Position numbers and translations under genes: made by a program. A stretch of 64,000 nt of DNA. It comes from Caenorhabditis remanei. Its lineage: Eukaryota > Nematoda > Chromadorea > Rhabditida > Rhabditidae. The first letter of the stretch is position 1; the number at the start of each line of letters is the position of its first letter. This document shows, in pieces, positions 22,741 through 37,200 of the stretch. Under the pieces are notes generated by a model that did not search any database, was not told the origin of the DNA, and was given only the letters and a program-made list of their open reading frames with translations. Where the stretch lies: NCBI RefSeq assembly GCF_010183535.1, contig NC_071332.1:11656001-11720000 (forward strand), in the 5' to 3' direction.

Positions 22741-23569
22741 TCTGCTGCAAAACATAATGATCATGTATAAAGATGTGAAAATTTGCACAAAGCAAAATAC
22801 GAAGATGCAGTAAAAGAATATAGAAATTTCGGCTATTCTACACAATTTTTTTCCAAATTTTGTTCTTCAACTAACTGATTATCTTCTCCATTCGAACATT
22901 CACACTTTTGTTATTGAAAACGACTATAATTTCCATAATCTGGTTTGCTTCTGAAGTAACACTTTATCATAAAGTCATTAACAGTTTTCACACTTAATTT
23001 TCACAATATCGACAACTTAAACCCCTTTTCTTGGTGAATTTAGTTACTATAATATTAAAAATCGATGATACAGAAAAAAGCAAAGCAGTCGCAGAAAAGA
23101 CGGCGGCGACAGAGAAAGGCGCGAACCTCGAAATTCAAACACAAGGTTGCACACAGAAAACGAGTGTGACCGTACTTTCTTTCGCTACGAGATATCTTGT
23201 TGAGAGAAATGCGCCTCCCTTTGAACAACGTTGAGAATATTTCTTTTGCGGCATATTCAAACACTCTGAATTCCGTCTATTAACTGAAAAGACCTGAATT
23301 TTTCAGTAAATATTATTGAAATTAATCTTTAATCTAATCGGTTTCAGGTTTTGTTCAATAAATGCTTGAATTTCGTTCTTAAGTGACTGGTAGTCTGTTT
23401 TCCAAGCGATTTTCTCAATTATTCAGGTTCCAATTATTTCAAGGCTGCGAACCTGAAAACAAAAAATAATACAAGTCTTCATTTAGAATTGCAACTCTCT
23501 CCATTGTTTACGGCTGGCTCAATTTCTTCAATTTATCCACGAGTGCGTCTCCTTTTTTCTCCATTCTCC

Positions 23570-24235
23570 GCTGCCGTCGTCGTCAGGAATTCATGAGCCG
23601 TCTCGGTGTCTCGTCGGGAGCTCTCATCGGCACACGAGCACACACATAGAGCAGAGCAACAGCAGCAGCCTCCACAACATGCACATATAAATATATCGGG
23701 GCCAGCGGGGTGCTGCTACTGCTGCTACTGGGGCGCCTTCTCTACTTCTTTTCCTGATGTCTCACAAACACATCTCTCTCACTTCGCCTTGTTATCCCTG
23801 GCCATCGCCCCGTAAAAAGGTGGTCGAATAGTTCTCCGAAACTCAGAGACGCAGCAAGCGTTGCCCTGAGGCGCCATTCATCTAACTGTCTGCGTATCAT
23901 CAACGGATCTACCGCGACGTCGTCGTCCCTCGTTGACCGACGACTTCTCTTTTTTCTCCACCCCTCTTCGTCCTCCATCTATCCCCTCGCCACATCGATT
24001 TTCCCGTTTTGGCGTGGTGAGCAATAGTCTGGGGCCAAGGAGACTTTGTCGTCTTTTTTCGGGGGCGCCGGGCGACCCTCGTTCCCTTCTCTCTGCGTCT
24101 CTTTGTCTCTTCCATCTCCTGACCGTCATAATTACCACGTCGTCCACGTAGTCTTCGGGGGTGCCACGCCCACTCCTATTCGGAGCATTTTACCCCTAAC
24201 AACGTCATTCAGCTCCGCTTTTTCTCTGTTTTGTT
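23570..24235. promoter_or_regulatory. GC-rich patch, candidate distal promoter
   Basis: An island of clearly higher GC than its surroundings, with repeated CGTCGTC and ACGTCGTC words (near 23576, 23918, 24138), (CAG)n-like AGCAGCAGC and a GGGGGCGCCGGGCG stretch. No credible protein is encoded on either strand. It may be a divergent promoter for ife-3 and a distal egl-8 transcript. Confidence 0.3.
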
Positions 24236-27200
24236 GAAAAGTCGACTATTAATAGATGCTCTGTTTGAAAAAGTCAGGAATTGTAAATTAACTGATTTTT
24301 GATCTGAAAATGCCTGGGATTCCCCTGAAACCTGATATATTTGCAGAATTTTTAAGTTCTGACACTGATGACACTGTCCCCAGACAATTGCAATTTGGAT
24401 TTCATACTAGATGGTATTCTAGCTGGATGTTTATACTTTTAACTTTGGGATTTATATGAAGACAATTTGAGCAGGAATTGTTTATTTGTATGTAATTTGG
24501 TTTTATCAAAAGACCAATAATGCACGAGGGAAATGTTTATTTACACGAAGAGAAGGGAAAGAAGGAAATTCTAGAGTATGCTAACATTCAAAAGGTGTGT
24601 GGGGAATTTGAGTTTACTCGGTTTTTGTCAAACTCTTTTTTATGCTTTTGCACAATATAATGTTTCTTTTCTGGGAATATTTACTGCAAACCAAATCTTC
24701 TTGTTTTGAATACAAACTATCCCAAGAGAAGGTCTAGTTGTCAGTTAGCCTTTCGCTTAATCAAAGGTCATTTGTTCGGTTTCATTCTTATTTTAACAGG
24801 GACATTTTCACAATTTCCTTATCATTTTAAGCACATTTCGGGTATTTACACAAAGCGTCTTAGTTTGCTTGACCGTTAGGAAACCCTAAATAAAACGGAA
24901 AACAGGAAAAGAACACATTCTTTTCACAGATTATCTCACTTTTCTCCTCATTGATGCTCTTTTTATTCTTCAAACGGTGGCATTGAAGGAGGGATCCTCT
25001 TGTGCAATACGTTATTGAATTATGCCTGTCAGAGCAGAGTCGACGACACAAGTAGTCGAAGGAGTCGTCGACTCAAAAAGAGAAAAGAAGAAGAAGAAGA
25101 AGTGGATCTTCTTTTTTCTTTTTTCGGCTCCGGCTTCTCACTTTTTCTTCATCCTTCTGTCTCAGTTCCCTAAAGATTTTACTGATTTCTTGCCTTGTTT
25201 TTTTGTTTTTTTTTGTTGTTAAAAGTTAGCTGACAATCAAGATTTTTGAAATTTTGAAACTTTCATGTTTTTGGAATTAATATCTTCATAAATCCAGCAA
25301 TCAGTTTCGGTAAAGATAACTTATATTATATAATTTTACTTTACTTTTGTGAATTTATAATAATTTCAGATACTTCTTTATCGAAAACCAAGTTGTATTC
25401 AATTGTTTTCAAAGTTCCCCCAACTCCCTCAAAGTCAGCACAAATTCGCTCCAATTATATACGAATTTTTTCCATTTTTTTGTTATTGTTATTCTGTAGA
25501 CTTGTACGAATTTCTTTGCGAAATAGAATATACTATATAGATGAGGGTTACTGTACTTTCATATCTCAAAATCGACTTACAAAAAAGAAAGAGCAGAGAA
25601 TTTTTATAAGTTCCAATATTACGGTAGAGACTAATGTCAATTCGTTTTTTGGTGTTTTCACTTATTTCCACTTCAATTGATCAAAGTTTTCACAACATCT
25701 TCTTCATTTACCTGGTTTTATGAATTTTCAGAAATTCTGACATTCTCAAAAACAGCTCCATTTCCAATAGAGCATTCAACACCATCTTCATCTATTTTAC
25801 TCCCAATTTCCCAATCTTCCTCTACTTTTTCTTCCAATTGTAAGCGAAACCAAAAGTGGTGTTTGTCTGTTTGTGTTCTTCTGCCCAAAAAACCGACGAA
25901 ATTGGTTTTCTTTCCTCTTTCTTTTTCTATGCGTCTCTACATCTTATACACTCTCTTTTCTTGTCTTTTTCAGTTTTCAAATAGATGTACCGCCTCTATT
26001 TTTTGATAGCAAACCCATTTTTAGATTCTCATATATTATTCTTTAGTAAGCTCTTGGTAATTTTAGAATTTCCATGAGAAATTGCTTTGTGATCACTGAT
26101 TTTTCTCGTTTTTTTCTTCGGAGGATAGATAAAATCTTTTTGAAAAATTGAATTAGTTTGTTAACCTTGACTGGGAGACAACGTGACATCATTTGTTCGT
26201 CTAATTGGAAACTAAACCGTCTAGAAAGAGGAAACGAGAGTCGTCTTTAAAGAGACAGAAATCAAAGATTCCGTTTTTAGACTGCTCCTTTCGTGGAATA
26301 CTGTACTTTTTCAAAAAAGCTTTTCGGTTTTTTATAATATTTTGCTGACTTTCTTCCTCAAATCTGTGGGAAAATACTGATAAGATTTATAGTTTTTATA
26401 ATTGGAAATCTCAATGTTTACAAAACATTTTAGACTTGAATTTAAAGTATTTCGAAATATAGTTTATCGCTTCTAGAGATGACTTACAAAAAAATCAGGA
26501 TGTGATATCGTATACATTTCTGAAACACTTCGGAATCATCCCATTCTGTTCATAGTTCTGCCGATAATCATTGAATTTTCAATGACTGTTACTCAATCCG
26601 TGATCTTCACCTCCCCCAATCATTTTTCTGGAATCGCATGAGAATCTGAGATCTTTCTAGTTCATTTTAAACTTTATAATATAAAAGTTCCGCTACGAAA
26701 CTTGTAATTATCTGGGATAAAGTTCAGTTATACATCATTTTCAAAGATTCACACCTTTCGTTTGATGCATTCAAACAGAAAAATCAAACTTCATTTGCAC
26801 ATCCTACCTACTTGAGGTGCTATGACAATTCAGACATTTCATCAAAGAATGTCTGGAATGTTATCAGAGAAATCATTTGTTATCATCTATCCATTACATC
26901 TGAAACAACACAAAAAAACTTTTTGTGAGTTAGTGAGTGTTTGAGAAGAGACAGAAACTTCGGGAAAGACCACACGTTTAATGTTCTAATAAAACATGGC
27001 CCCCTCTCCTCTCACTGCTCTTTTCTTCTTCTCCGTTTCCAACTCTTTTTTCTTCTTTCCACCACTTCCATCCCTTCATCAGTGCCGACACCAGCGTTAC
27101 GCCTTTTTTCTGTTTCTCCCATTTTTATTTATTTTTTTTTGGAATTTCTTACATTTCTTTTGATTTCTCACTTCTAGTCTGCGACTCTCAAATAATAGAT

Positions 27201-30200
27201 ATAGTTGTCGGCAAATCAAAAAAAAAGAAGAAATTATAAGAATCTTGCACATTTTTAATGTCTCTAATGGAAAATATAGAGGAGGTGGAGGAGAGAAGAT
27301 GCTCTTGTTCTTTTACTTGATGATTCACATCATTTTATACTTTTTCTTCATGGTTCTGCTAGTTTTTCAGATTTTTAAAATGTTGGAAAACATCAAATGC
27401 TCCATTGTTGTTTTTTGGTTGGTTTTTGCAATCTTCGGAGACGGAATATATAATCTGAAATAACTATAATTGGCTCACTGATTTTTTTAAATCCTCCAAA
27501 ATTACATCTACTAACAATTGGAACTCTTCTTCGAACTTGAATTCTATTTTTATTTTTGAAAAGTCTTCTTGATGTGAACTTTCTTTGAACAACTACATCT
27601 AACAGACAAGATGTCTACAATATCCCTTTTTCTAGTTTTCAAAAACTCTTTCGATCAGAACTGAAAAGGGTACTACAAATTAACGGATTCTCTTCGTGAT
27701 TTCTTGACATTTCATGTCTGATGGAACTTATTTGACAATCATTTCGATTCTGCAAAATTTTTATATTTTTTGAAGTCTCGAAATTACTTTAAATCTTTGT
27801 TCATGCTGTTCCACTCCCTTCTTTATATGCTTGTGATTCACACTGATCATTGACCTCGATCTAAATTTCTTTTCTCAAGAACTTTTATTGTTTTCCTAGT
27901 TTCGATAGGTCTGATTCACCTTTCAAGACGGCCAATGATTGAAATAATCTCATAAAATTAGCATTTTCTTACTTTCGCTTCTTTTCTTCCGCTACCGTAC
28001 TACAATTTCAATGTCTTGCTTTGGTCCTTGTTCTCTTCATTTTCTGTACGATCTAGGTGCTAGGATCGACTCAAATTCTTTGTTTTCAGAGTAGTTCGTT
28101 CACACAAAAGCGATGTCCAATCATAGCTTAGAAACCCCCAAAAAAGTCAATTTCCATTTGACCTACACTCCCGATATTTCTACTATTAACCCCTATCTGT
28201 CTTCCCGTTAGAACCCTTGATTTCCCCCCTTCTTCTTCCTCATTTCCTCTCTCTTTTCTCCTCCTTCTGCTCCCATTTTTCGCTCCAATGAAGCTTTTTT
28301 CTTCTTCATCTGCTCCATTTTCGGGGCGGGAAGAAGGAGAGCTCCCTCCTTTTTCCCTTTTTTCTTCTAGCTCCCCTTCGGTTTTCCTTCTTCTTCCATC
28401 CCGCTTAATTATTCAGTCACACTAATGGGAGGAGGACGAAGAAGAAGAAAAAAGAAGAGGAGGGAGGCCATGCCTCAAGTAGTAATGCACCCAATTCTTA
28501 GCTTTTTTGCCTTTTCTTCTCCTTCTTCGTATTCCGCCTATTTTGGCAAAAAAAGGGAGGAGCATGAGAAAAACGGGTGGTTTCTTTATGTCTTGCTGGA
28601 ACTCTTGATCTTGATATCCATCTGTGTGTCGGTACGTCACAACTCGACCGATCCAGGACCTTTTTTGAAAGATAGAGCTGAATTATGTTGGTATATCTAG
28701 ATATCTTGATTATTCACGTATCCCCAACTCTCAGGTATCGCTTGCATTGATCTCTACGTACCCGAATATTTGATAAAATCATCCATGACTCTTTTTCCTG
28801 TCTGTCTGTCAGTCTGTTTGTCCAATTCTCAAATATATTTTCCCCCAAAACTCCCATTATTTTTTTTTCTTCTCCAATAATAAACATGACATTTCCGGGA
28901 CACTTCTTCACCCACTTTCTACCTTTTCTACTCTACTTTTTGTAACATATTCAGTCAAGACCTTTTGTTTTCTCTTATTTTATAGCTCCCAACCACTTAC
29001 TGAGACAACTTTCTTTTTCGGAGTATACTCAATACTATAGAAAATAATAGATGTTTCTCTATTGACACCTTCAAGGTCTGATTGTTTTGAAATCTTTTTA
29101 ATTATCTTTATTCCAATAATTTCCTCATCAGCCGTTTCCCTCGGTGTTCCCATTCCAATTTCCTTTCTATTCCTCCTCGTTCTGCCTATCAATTCCCTTT
29201 TTTGCTATCATCTGACTATCAGTCGGCACATACATGCATACACACACAGGCCCCAATACATACACAGGCATACTGCCTATTTCGTTATCAATCAATCTGC
29301 ATAACTAGATCACTTCTCTATTTCGCTCCCTCCTTTCTTCTTTTCATGCCTTCCCCGCACACTGTCGATACTCGGGCTTTTTGCAGTTTTTGGGACATTT
29401 TTTCAGCTTTGAATTGAGTTGAGAAAACCTAGAAGGTCCTTGAGTCATTATTCATTATGTTCTGAAATATTAAACTTGTTTTTTTATTAGTTTTATCATT
29501 ATTTGAAAATAAGCATTCTATTTTTTTTGAATTCAACATCCTCTCTCTGTATTTTGTCCCAATTCTTCAAGAACTGCAAACCTACCGTAACCTATTCACG
29601 CTCTTTTATTGCCTCTCTGTCTTTTTTAACTCTTAAAATTTTATGTATATAAAGCTAACCTCCAATGTTTCATAGCTTCCGTTTCCGCTTTTCCTCCTCG
29701 TTCGGAGGCTGTTTCCAACTTTTTGCCAGTTTATGATAGTTGTTCAAAGCCTTTTTTGACCTCTTTTCTTTTTATGACTACAGTTGCTCACCGACTCCTA
29801 AATTTGTTTTCTGCATTTCATTTCATTTCAAAAAACGTCAGAAATCTGTACCTGTTCTCTTCATTTCTGTTCCTATTGACTTTTTGGCTTTTCGGTTGTT
29901 CCCTCGACTTCTTGTTCAGCTTTTCCTTCTTTTTCTTCTTATTTTATTTATTTTTTTCTCAGAAAATTTTCGTCTAAAACTAGAAGAGAAAACATTTGTT
30001 TTGCTCTTTCAGTTTTAATTCAAAATGACAGATTTCTCCGTTTTTCCCTCCAATTTGTACTCCCAAATTGAACGATAATTATAGGTAACAAAAACATGTG
30101 AGAGAAAGAAAGAGAGTTGGAAAAAGCTTTTAGTTGGAAAGTTTTGCAGCTTTTTCTCAATGAAATCATGCAGTTTTGCTCATTTTTTTCTCTCACAAAA

Positions 30201-31154
30201 GATTCGTTTGATTTGCCTTTAGATATATATCTCTGGATGTCCAAAGTTTCAATTGTGCTGTCTCTGTTCTCTTTTCACAATTCTCAAAATTTTCTCAAAT
30301 ATATCAAAATTCACCAAGATTAAACTAATAATCTCAGTGCCCCATCTGATCCATTTTTCCGTTTTTTTTTGTTCAAATTCCTTTTTCTATCTATTTCTCT
30401 TCCCATCTCTTTATATCTCTTCTCCTCCTCTATCCAACATTTTTTGCTCCAATATTTCAACGTGATCCCCAATATCCCATTGTGTGTGTGATTTCCGATT
30501 TCTTTCTCATGTCTGCGTCTTGTTTTTTGACACTTTTTGTTGAAAAAAACGTCAATGTTTGAAAATTCGGGAAATTCCTTTCTTTTTTAGCCGAAAACTT
30601 TGAACTTCAGTGTTGCCAAAGAGTGCTTCCAAATTGAGTAGACTGCAGATTTTTCAACAGTTTTCAACAGGAATACCTGGCTGAAAAGTAGTTTAAAAAC
30701 AGAAAAGTGAAACATTTCCACTCTTCATCCTCAAAAAAAACTTAATTTTTCTTGATTCTCAATCTTTTTCTCTTCCATTTCGAAATTCGATAGCTCCTTC
30801 TTTCCTCCTCCCCCGTGTTTTTTCCATTTCCGTAGACGTCATCGTCTCCGAAAAAGCCAGTGCAAATTTCATGTTTCTTTGAATTTCTTTCTGTCTGTTT
30901 TTGTCTGTTTATCCGGATGTCAGCTACAGAATATCTCAACTTTTGCTCTATTTACTCTTTCCTTATGTTCTACTCTCTTTCTAACTTCTCTAATAATTTC
31001 AGCCAAACCCTTCCCCCTCCCCCCATCTACAACAATTGGCTCATTCTATTCTCTTCTTCTTCACGTCTTCAATCCACCACTACCATCAAATCATCATAAC
31101 GGAGGAATTCCACGTAGCCAGGAGAGACGACGGCGCAACGTCGTCTGTCTTCTT

Positions 31155-31216
31155 CTATTCTTCTGAATCAGAAGAATAGAAATTTCCCTATTATTCTGGG
31201 GGAATAATATTCAGTG
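31155..31216 (+). promoter_or_regulatory. hairpins and SL-type acceptor before egl-8
   Basis: A palindrome at 31155-31179 (CTATTCTTCTGA, one base, TCAGAAGAATAG) is followed by a second small one (ATTATTC...GAATAAT, 31190-31208), then the acceptor ATATTCAG ending two bases before the egl-8 ATG. The acceptor fits trans-splicing; the hairpins could affect its use. Confidence 0.55.
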
Positions 31217-34200
31217 ATGGCGAAGGAGTTTCAGTTCAATTGGAAACCCAATATACCCACTTCACTTCTACAAGGCGCGTGTTTTGATCGATATGATGAT
31301 GTGAGTTTTCATTTAAAATTGCAAAAGAGATGCTGAAAAATCATCTGAGAACTGTAAATTATAATTCAAAAGCACGGACACACTGGAATGTCATTTCATT
31401 GATTTTCCTTTTTTCTATGAGATGATGCAATTGTTTTTCAACATGTCGGAAAAGGCAAAAACTGATAAGAACAAGGAAAAACTCATAAAAGTCGAAATTC
31501 TAGATTTTGTTACCACGAGTAGGGAAGAATTGAGAAAAATGGGTTGAGAACATATGAAGATGTTTCTGATCTGTTCTTATTTTTTCAAACTTGCTTTTCG
31601 GGTTTATCCAACAAAATCCTAACAGTCCAATGAATTTTAACAAATATGTAGTTGTATTTAATCTGAAGACGCGCCTGAGTCACGCCAGATACTACAGTTT
31701 TCTCATCATTTTCCAACTCATCTCCTCCGATTCTGAAACAAACTTTCAACATTTTCCAGAAACCTCTTTCTCTTTTCTTTAAGAACATAATCCCATTTTT
31801 TCATTTCTCTAGTTTTGATAAGGTCTTCCAAAAGAAAGAGTATTAGAGTCAGGGAGTATACTCCTGATTTTTCTACTTTTTCGTACTGATAAGAGGAAGA
31901 AAAGAGAAGAATAGAAGCAGAGATAGAATGAGAATTATTGATTAAACCACTGATGATTGCTTCCATTTTGTTGTTATCAAAAACTGAAAAAGGGGAGCAA
32001 GGAACACGTGACTAGAACTAGAAACTGTTTGAAATTTCTAGAACAAAAAGATCAAAATAGGAAAAGCGAGAATGAGATAGGGACTGAAACACGAAAACTG
32101 ATCTCGCAATCGGATACCTTACATTTTATCATGCTGAAATAAATGGAAGTCATAGTTGTTGATTTTTGTTTTTTGAAGAAACCCTACAGATAAGCGTTCA
32201 TTTGAAGAAGAAAAAAACTAAACAAAAATCAAAACGTCATCTAGGGGATAAATCTAATTGCATCATCACATCATCATCACCTCAAAACTGAAAAAAGTAT
32301 ATAAATCCGGAAATAAAAAAAGAAACAAAATGGGATGACGTGGATTCGAAACAGCGTTTTAGAATGAAGCGAGAAATAAAGATTCGCGGAAAGAAAAAGG
32401 GGATCCAATATCCAAATTTAATGACACAATTTTTAGGAAAGCACGTGTCTGGAACTGAACGCCCAAGTCCGAGTAGACGAATACGGTTTCTTTTTCTATT
32501 GGTTAGTAGAAGGAAAAGATGCAGTTGTACTCGATATGGGACAAATATGGGAAGCCCGACCCGGTGGGTTACCCAAAGATGGACGAATTATGTTTGAATT
32601 GGAACAACGGGGAGCAAGTGAAACGATAGCAGAAAGGACAATATGGATGACACATGGACAGGATCTAGTCAATGTTCAGTCGTTTTTTCTAGTTGCTGAA
32701 AGTGTTGAAATGGCGAAAATGTGGAAGACGGGGATGAACGAAATTCTGAAAACTTCAAGAATTCGACATGTCTGTCCCACGACGCAGCTGTTAAAATAGT
32801 GAGTATTTCAACTGAAAAATATTTGAAATATTTCATTCTTTCAGCTGGAAATGGCTCACTTTGAATGTAAACGAACGACGGAAAATTCCAATCAAAGTGA
32901 TAATCAAGACATTTTCATCGGGAAAACCGGAGAAAATGGTCCAGAAATGTTTGAATGATTTAGGCCTTGGCGGAGACAAGGTACGCCATTTCTCTCAAAT
33001 TTCAGAAATTGAATAATTACCTGAATAGATGCCTGTTGTGCTGTGCTCTGAACTCTTTCTATCCTTTTTAATCTCATTTTCCGCCCATTCTATCCAAATG
33101 AAAGTATTAAAATGTTTTCAGTGCACGGCATAGCATGTTTCTATTCTTATTCATATCGTTCGTTCATGTGTATTATTAGTGATTGATTTTGAAGTACGGA
33201 ACAGGACATCCGGACATACATACATCCCTTTTAGTTTATAATCGTGAACGGTCAATCCAAACTTTCGTATGCCATTCGGTCGGTATATCTATATTTATTT
33301 CTGTAAATTTATTTGTGTGGTGTTTGTCTTTTTTGCATCTCCTCTATATATTCAGTATACTCCGGTTCGTGTCATCAATCGATCGATGGGAAAAAAGTTT
33401 CGAAATTTCTACAAATGCAGTCGAGGAAGGAAACGAAAGGTTTGAGATGTTGTAATATTGTTGTGGGAATGAATGCTCTTTCTGTAGCTTGCATGAACTA
33501 TTTTCGAAACTTGATCTAATAATTGGCGGGGGTTTTCTGAGGTTAACACATATCTAAACTAGTTTGAAGATCATATCTAACACATAGTTAATAAGTTGTT
33601 TTTGAAACAATGTCTCATTTTTCAGGAGCGAGAAGAGCTAGATGTAGAAATTTTGACATTCGAGAAGTTTCTGAGGTTATATAACAAGATTTGTCCAAGG
33701 ACAGAAGTTCAAGAACTTTTCGTTAAATTGTGAGTTTCAGCCATTTTGATAAGCAGAAGTGATTACCAATGAACTATTTTCAGATCTGGTCAAAAGGAAT
33801 ATTTAACAAAAGATCGACTGATAAACTTTCTGAATGAAGAGCAGCGAGATCCTCGATTAAATGAAATTCTTTTTCCATTTTTTGATCCCCCACGTACCGG
33901 TCAACTAATTGCCAAATATGAAATAGATAATAACTACATTGAAAACGGAAAAATGTCTGGAGATGCGTTTCTTCGATTTCTGATGTCTGATGAAAATCCA
34001 CCAGTATTCTTAGATCGAATTGAAATGTATATGGATATGGATCAACCGTTATGTCACTATTATATCAATAGTTCACATAATACGTACCTGACGGGAAGAC
34101 AATACGGTGGAAAATCATCATCTGAAATCTATCGACAAGTATTGTTAAGTGGATGTAGATGTATCGAATTAGATTGTTGGGATGGAACTGGAGAAAATAA

Positions 34201-37200
34201 AGGAGAACCAATCATCACTCATGGAAAGGCAATGTGTACTGACGTCTTTTTTAAGGTGAGTCAATTCTTCATTTTGAAAAAATAACATATTCTGAAACAA
34301 GATCATTTTCAGGACGTCCTTGTTCAAATCCGTGATACTGCCTTCGCTCGATCTGACTTCCCCGTGATACTTTCATTCGAAAATCATTGTTCTAAATCGA
34401 ATCAACTGAAAATGGCCAAGTACTGCATGGATATCTTCGGTGACATGCTGTTATCAAAACCATTTGACGATGCACCGGTCAGTAATTCCATTCCAGAAAC
34501 TTTCAAATAATAGTTGTTTTCAGCTGGAACCAGGGGTATCACTACCATCCCCAAACCGACTACGAAAAAAGATTCTGATAAAGAATAAACGGCTGAAAAC
34601 GGATATTGAAAGGCATCAATTAGATCAATTTCTGAGAGAAGGAAAATTAGATGAAGAAGATGAATTGAATGAAACACCAGAAGTTGTGGGAGAGGATTCA
34701 GTATCGCCTCGTGAGTTCTAACTACTTTTTGTTTTGAAACGAATTTTGAACTTGTTTGGGAGGTTATAAAGCTTAATAACTTTAAAAAGTCTCCCAAAAA
34801 GTTCAAATTTTGTGTTTGGTTCTGTTGCGATTTCAGATTTCACTATCTCTATTTGTTCAATCTATCCAACTTTATTTTCAAACAAATGAATTAAATAGGA
34901 GAAAAATCAGCCAAAAAGAATAGAATTTTGAATGTAAAACACATACAATTGGCCTCAACTAACAAAACAACTTGCTTCAAAACATTTAATTTTTTCATCA
35001 AAAATTGAAATAATTGGACACAACTGTGTTCAAACTTTTTGGAAAATAAAACTAAATACATTTTCCAAACAAACCTGTACTATCCACCTATTTTTGCTTT
35101 TTTTGACATGATTCTGTGATTATTTGATTTCGAAACTAATTGTGATCGCTTCACTTTGATTCGCTTTTCAACCTGCTACCCGCTATTAACATATCACCGC
35201 TTTTTCACCGTTTATACACCCTAATATCGTTATATTATTAACCCCTTATCAAACCATTTAGAATCGAAACGTACCTTCATTTTCTCTTCTAACTAACAAA
35301 AATCACCATATTTTGTGTTGTTTATGGATTCGGAAATACCATATTTCTGACTCCGAAGCAAGACGAAACTGAATTCACAAATCTTTCCCAATGTCATTTA
35401 TATTTCCACTCTTCCCAAATATATCCATTATCCAAAACAGGAAGCGGTGGAAGCGGTGGAACTGGTGCAGCAGAAGACGTCGCTATGGATGACGACACAT
35501 CAGATGATGACGATGATCCATCTGTCCAAACCTCCCTGAATGTAATGCGTACCGTTCCAACCGTTAGTACAACATCAAATAATGGATCAAATCGTTCGGC
35601 AAGAAGTTCATTGGAGACTCCATCACCTTCTGGTGGTGGTTTAATGGTTCCCGATAGAGCATCCTCCACAGCTACATCCATCAAAAATGCAGTGTTGGCG
35701 AGATCTCCGAATTTCTCTTCGCTCAGACAGAAACTGTCTTTTAAGAGGAGACAATCGCCATTAGGTAGGGATATATGATCCGAAAAGTGAACCCAATAGA
35801 GTTGAGTTGCATGAAAAACCGACACGCTGCACCCCCACCAAATTGCCTATGCTTTCCGTTTTCCACTAACCTTCGCCTATTTCTGTTGCCAATTGTGTTC
35901 GTTTCGGTTTACTGTGAACAAAAATAAACAACAAATAAAGGGGGACAAGTAGAAATGACAAAGAGAATACATCAAAATTTAGTTTTTAGAAAGTAGACTA
36001 ATGAGTTATAAAACCTCGAAACATTTATAAGCTTACAAAATTTGGATTTTAAAGTTATTATATTAACATAGGAATCGCCTTGTTATCTCTTATACTTTAA
36101 CCAAGTTTTGAGACTTATAGGTATCATTTTACTAACGTGAGTATTCATATCTTGCTACATATATAAGATTAGAAAAATAACTTCAGTTAAAAAAAAGAGA
36201 AGGTTTTGATAAGTTAGAAATCACAAAAATACTAGATAGAGATGACACGAGATATATTATTGCCCGCCAGACAGGTGTTGTCATTTTGAGAGAATGACCG
36301 AGTTGCTTGAAAAGAAAACGGCACGATAGCAGTGTATGTGAACCGTGAGTTACGGTGCTCCATGAGTGATGATGGCTCTTGTAACGTCAAAATAACACGG
36401 TGAGATGAAAACGAGAGTCTAACCAAAATGAATTTTGGTCTCTTGCCAAAGAAATTGTCTTGTCGGGAATGTGGCTCCGGACATTGAGTCATTGTAAAAA
36501 AAAGCGCATCCATTATGTACTTCTATTGTGTCTTTTTTAATCAACTCTGTCATTATTTCTATATGTAACTCTATCTGGGTCTCGTCACGAAAAACAATGA
36601 ACTACAGTAATCCTGTCACTTCTCCCTTTCTCTCTACATATCTATACTCTCTCTCTCCTCTCTGCCCCCATCACTGTCTCTGTCGTTTTTGCAGCAGGCG
36701 ATCAACGTGCTCATCCCGAAGTTGAACAACCTATCAGTTCCTCATCCCCAGCCACACCTTCCATTTGTGGACCCCCTCCATGTGCCACATCATCAGCTTC
36801 CACGTCTTCTATAACTATCACGACGACCGGATGCTCAACGTCTTCTGGATCCGGATCAAAACCTAATCAAGGTGGTGAGAATTGGTGTCCTTTTTCCTAA
36901 AAATTTATATCAAAATTCGGTGTTTTTCTCTTCCCGGTAGCTTCTATATTTCTTACCCACAGAACAGTATCTCGCTTATTTTTCTCCTTTCCTTTCTACT
37001 TTCTCTTACATTTTCATTATGGGCTTGGTGTGCCGCCGCAGCTTTTTTACACAATCAGATTTATGAGATTGATTCGTTTCTTAGCTTTTATTTTGCAAAC
37101 GATTATGGGTGTTTGAAGAGTGGAACAACTGAAAATAGGAAAAAAATAGAAGACAAATGTATTGAGATACACTCAGTGTACGTACCGGAGCATGAGAACC

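Larger units (their letters stand above)
22741..31216. other. 8.5-kb region without a supportable gene, egl-8 upstream
   Basis: Long T- and C-rich stretches on the plus strand (especially 25-31 kb), short purine tracts, and no run of exons with conserved protein character. Small open frames here are low-complexity or overlap pyrimidine tracts. The asymmetry and position between divergent ife-3 and egl-8 suggest outron, 5' UTR intron or enhancer sequence for egl-8, possibly with alternative first exons I cannot see. Confidence 0.5.

Noticed and set aside
23606..24150. Several Ser/Arg-rich frames on both strands
   Set aside because: All overlap the GC-rich patch, are low-complexity, and mirror one another across strands.
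28425..28700. Basic 91-codon frame (GGGRRRRKKKRR)
   Set aside because: Read from a purine tract, with a mirror frame on the other strand and no splice context.
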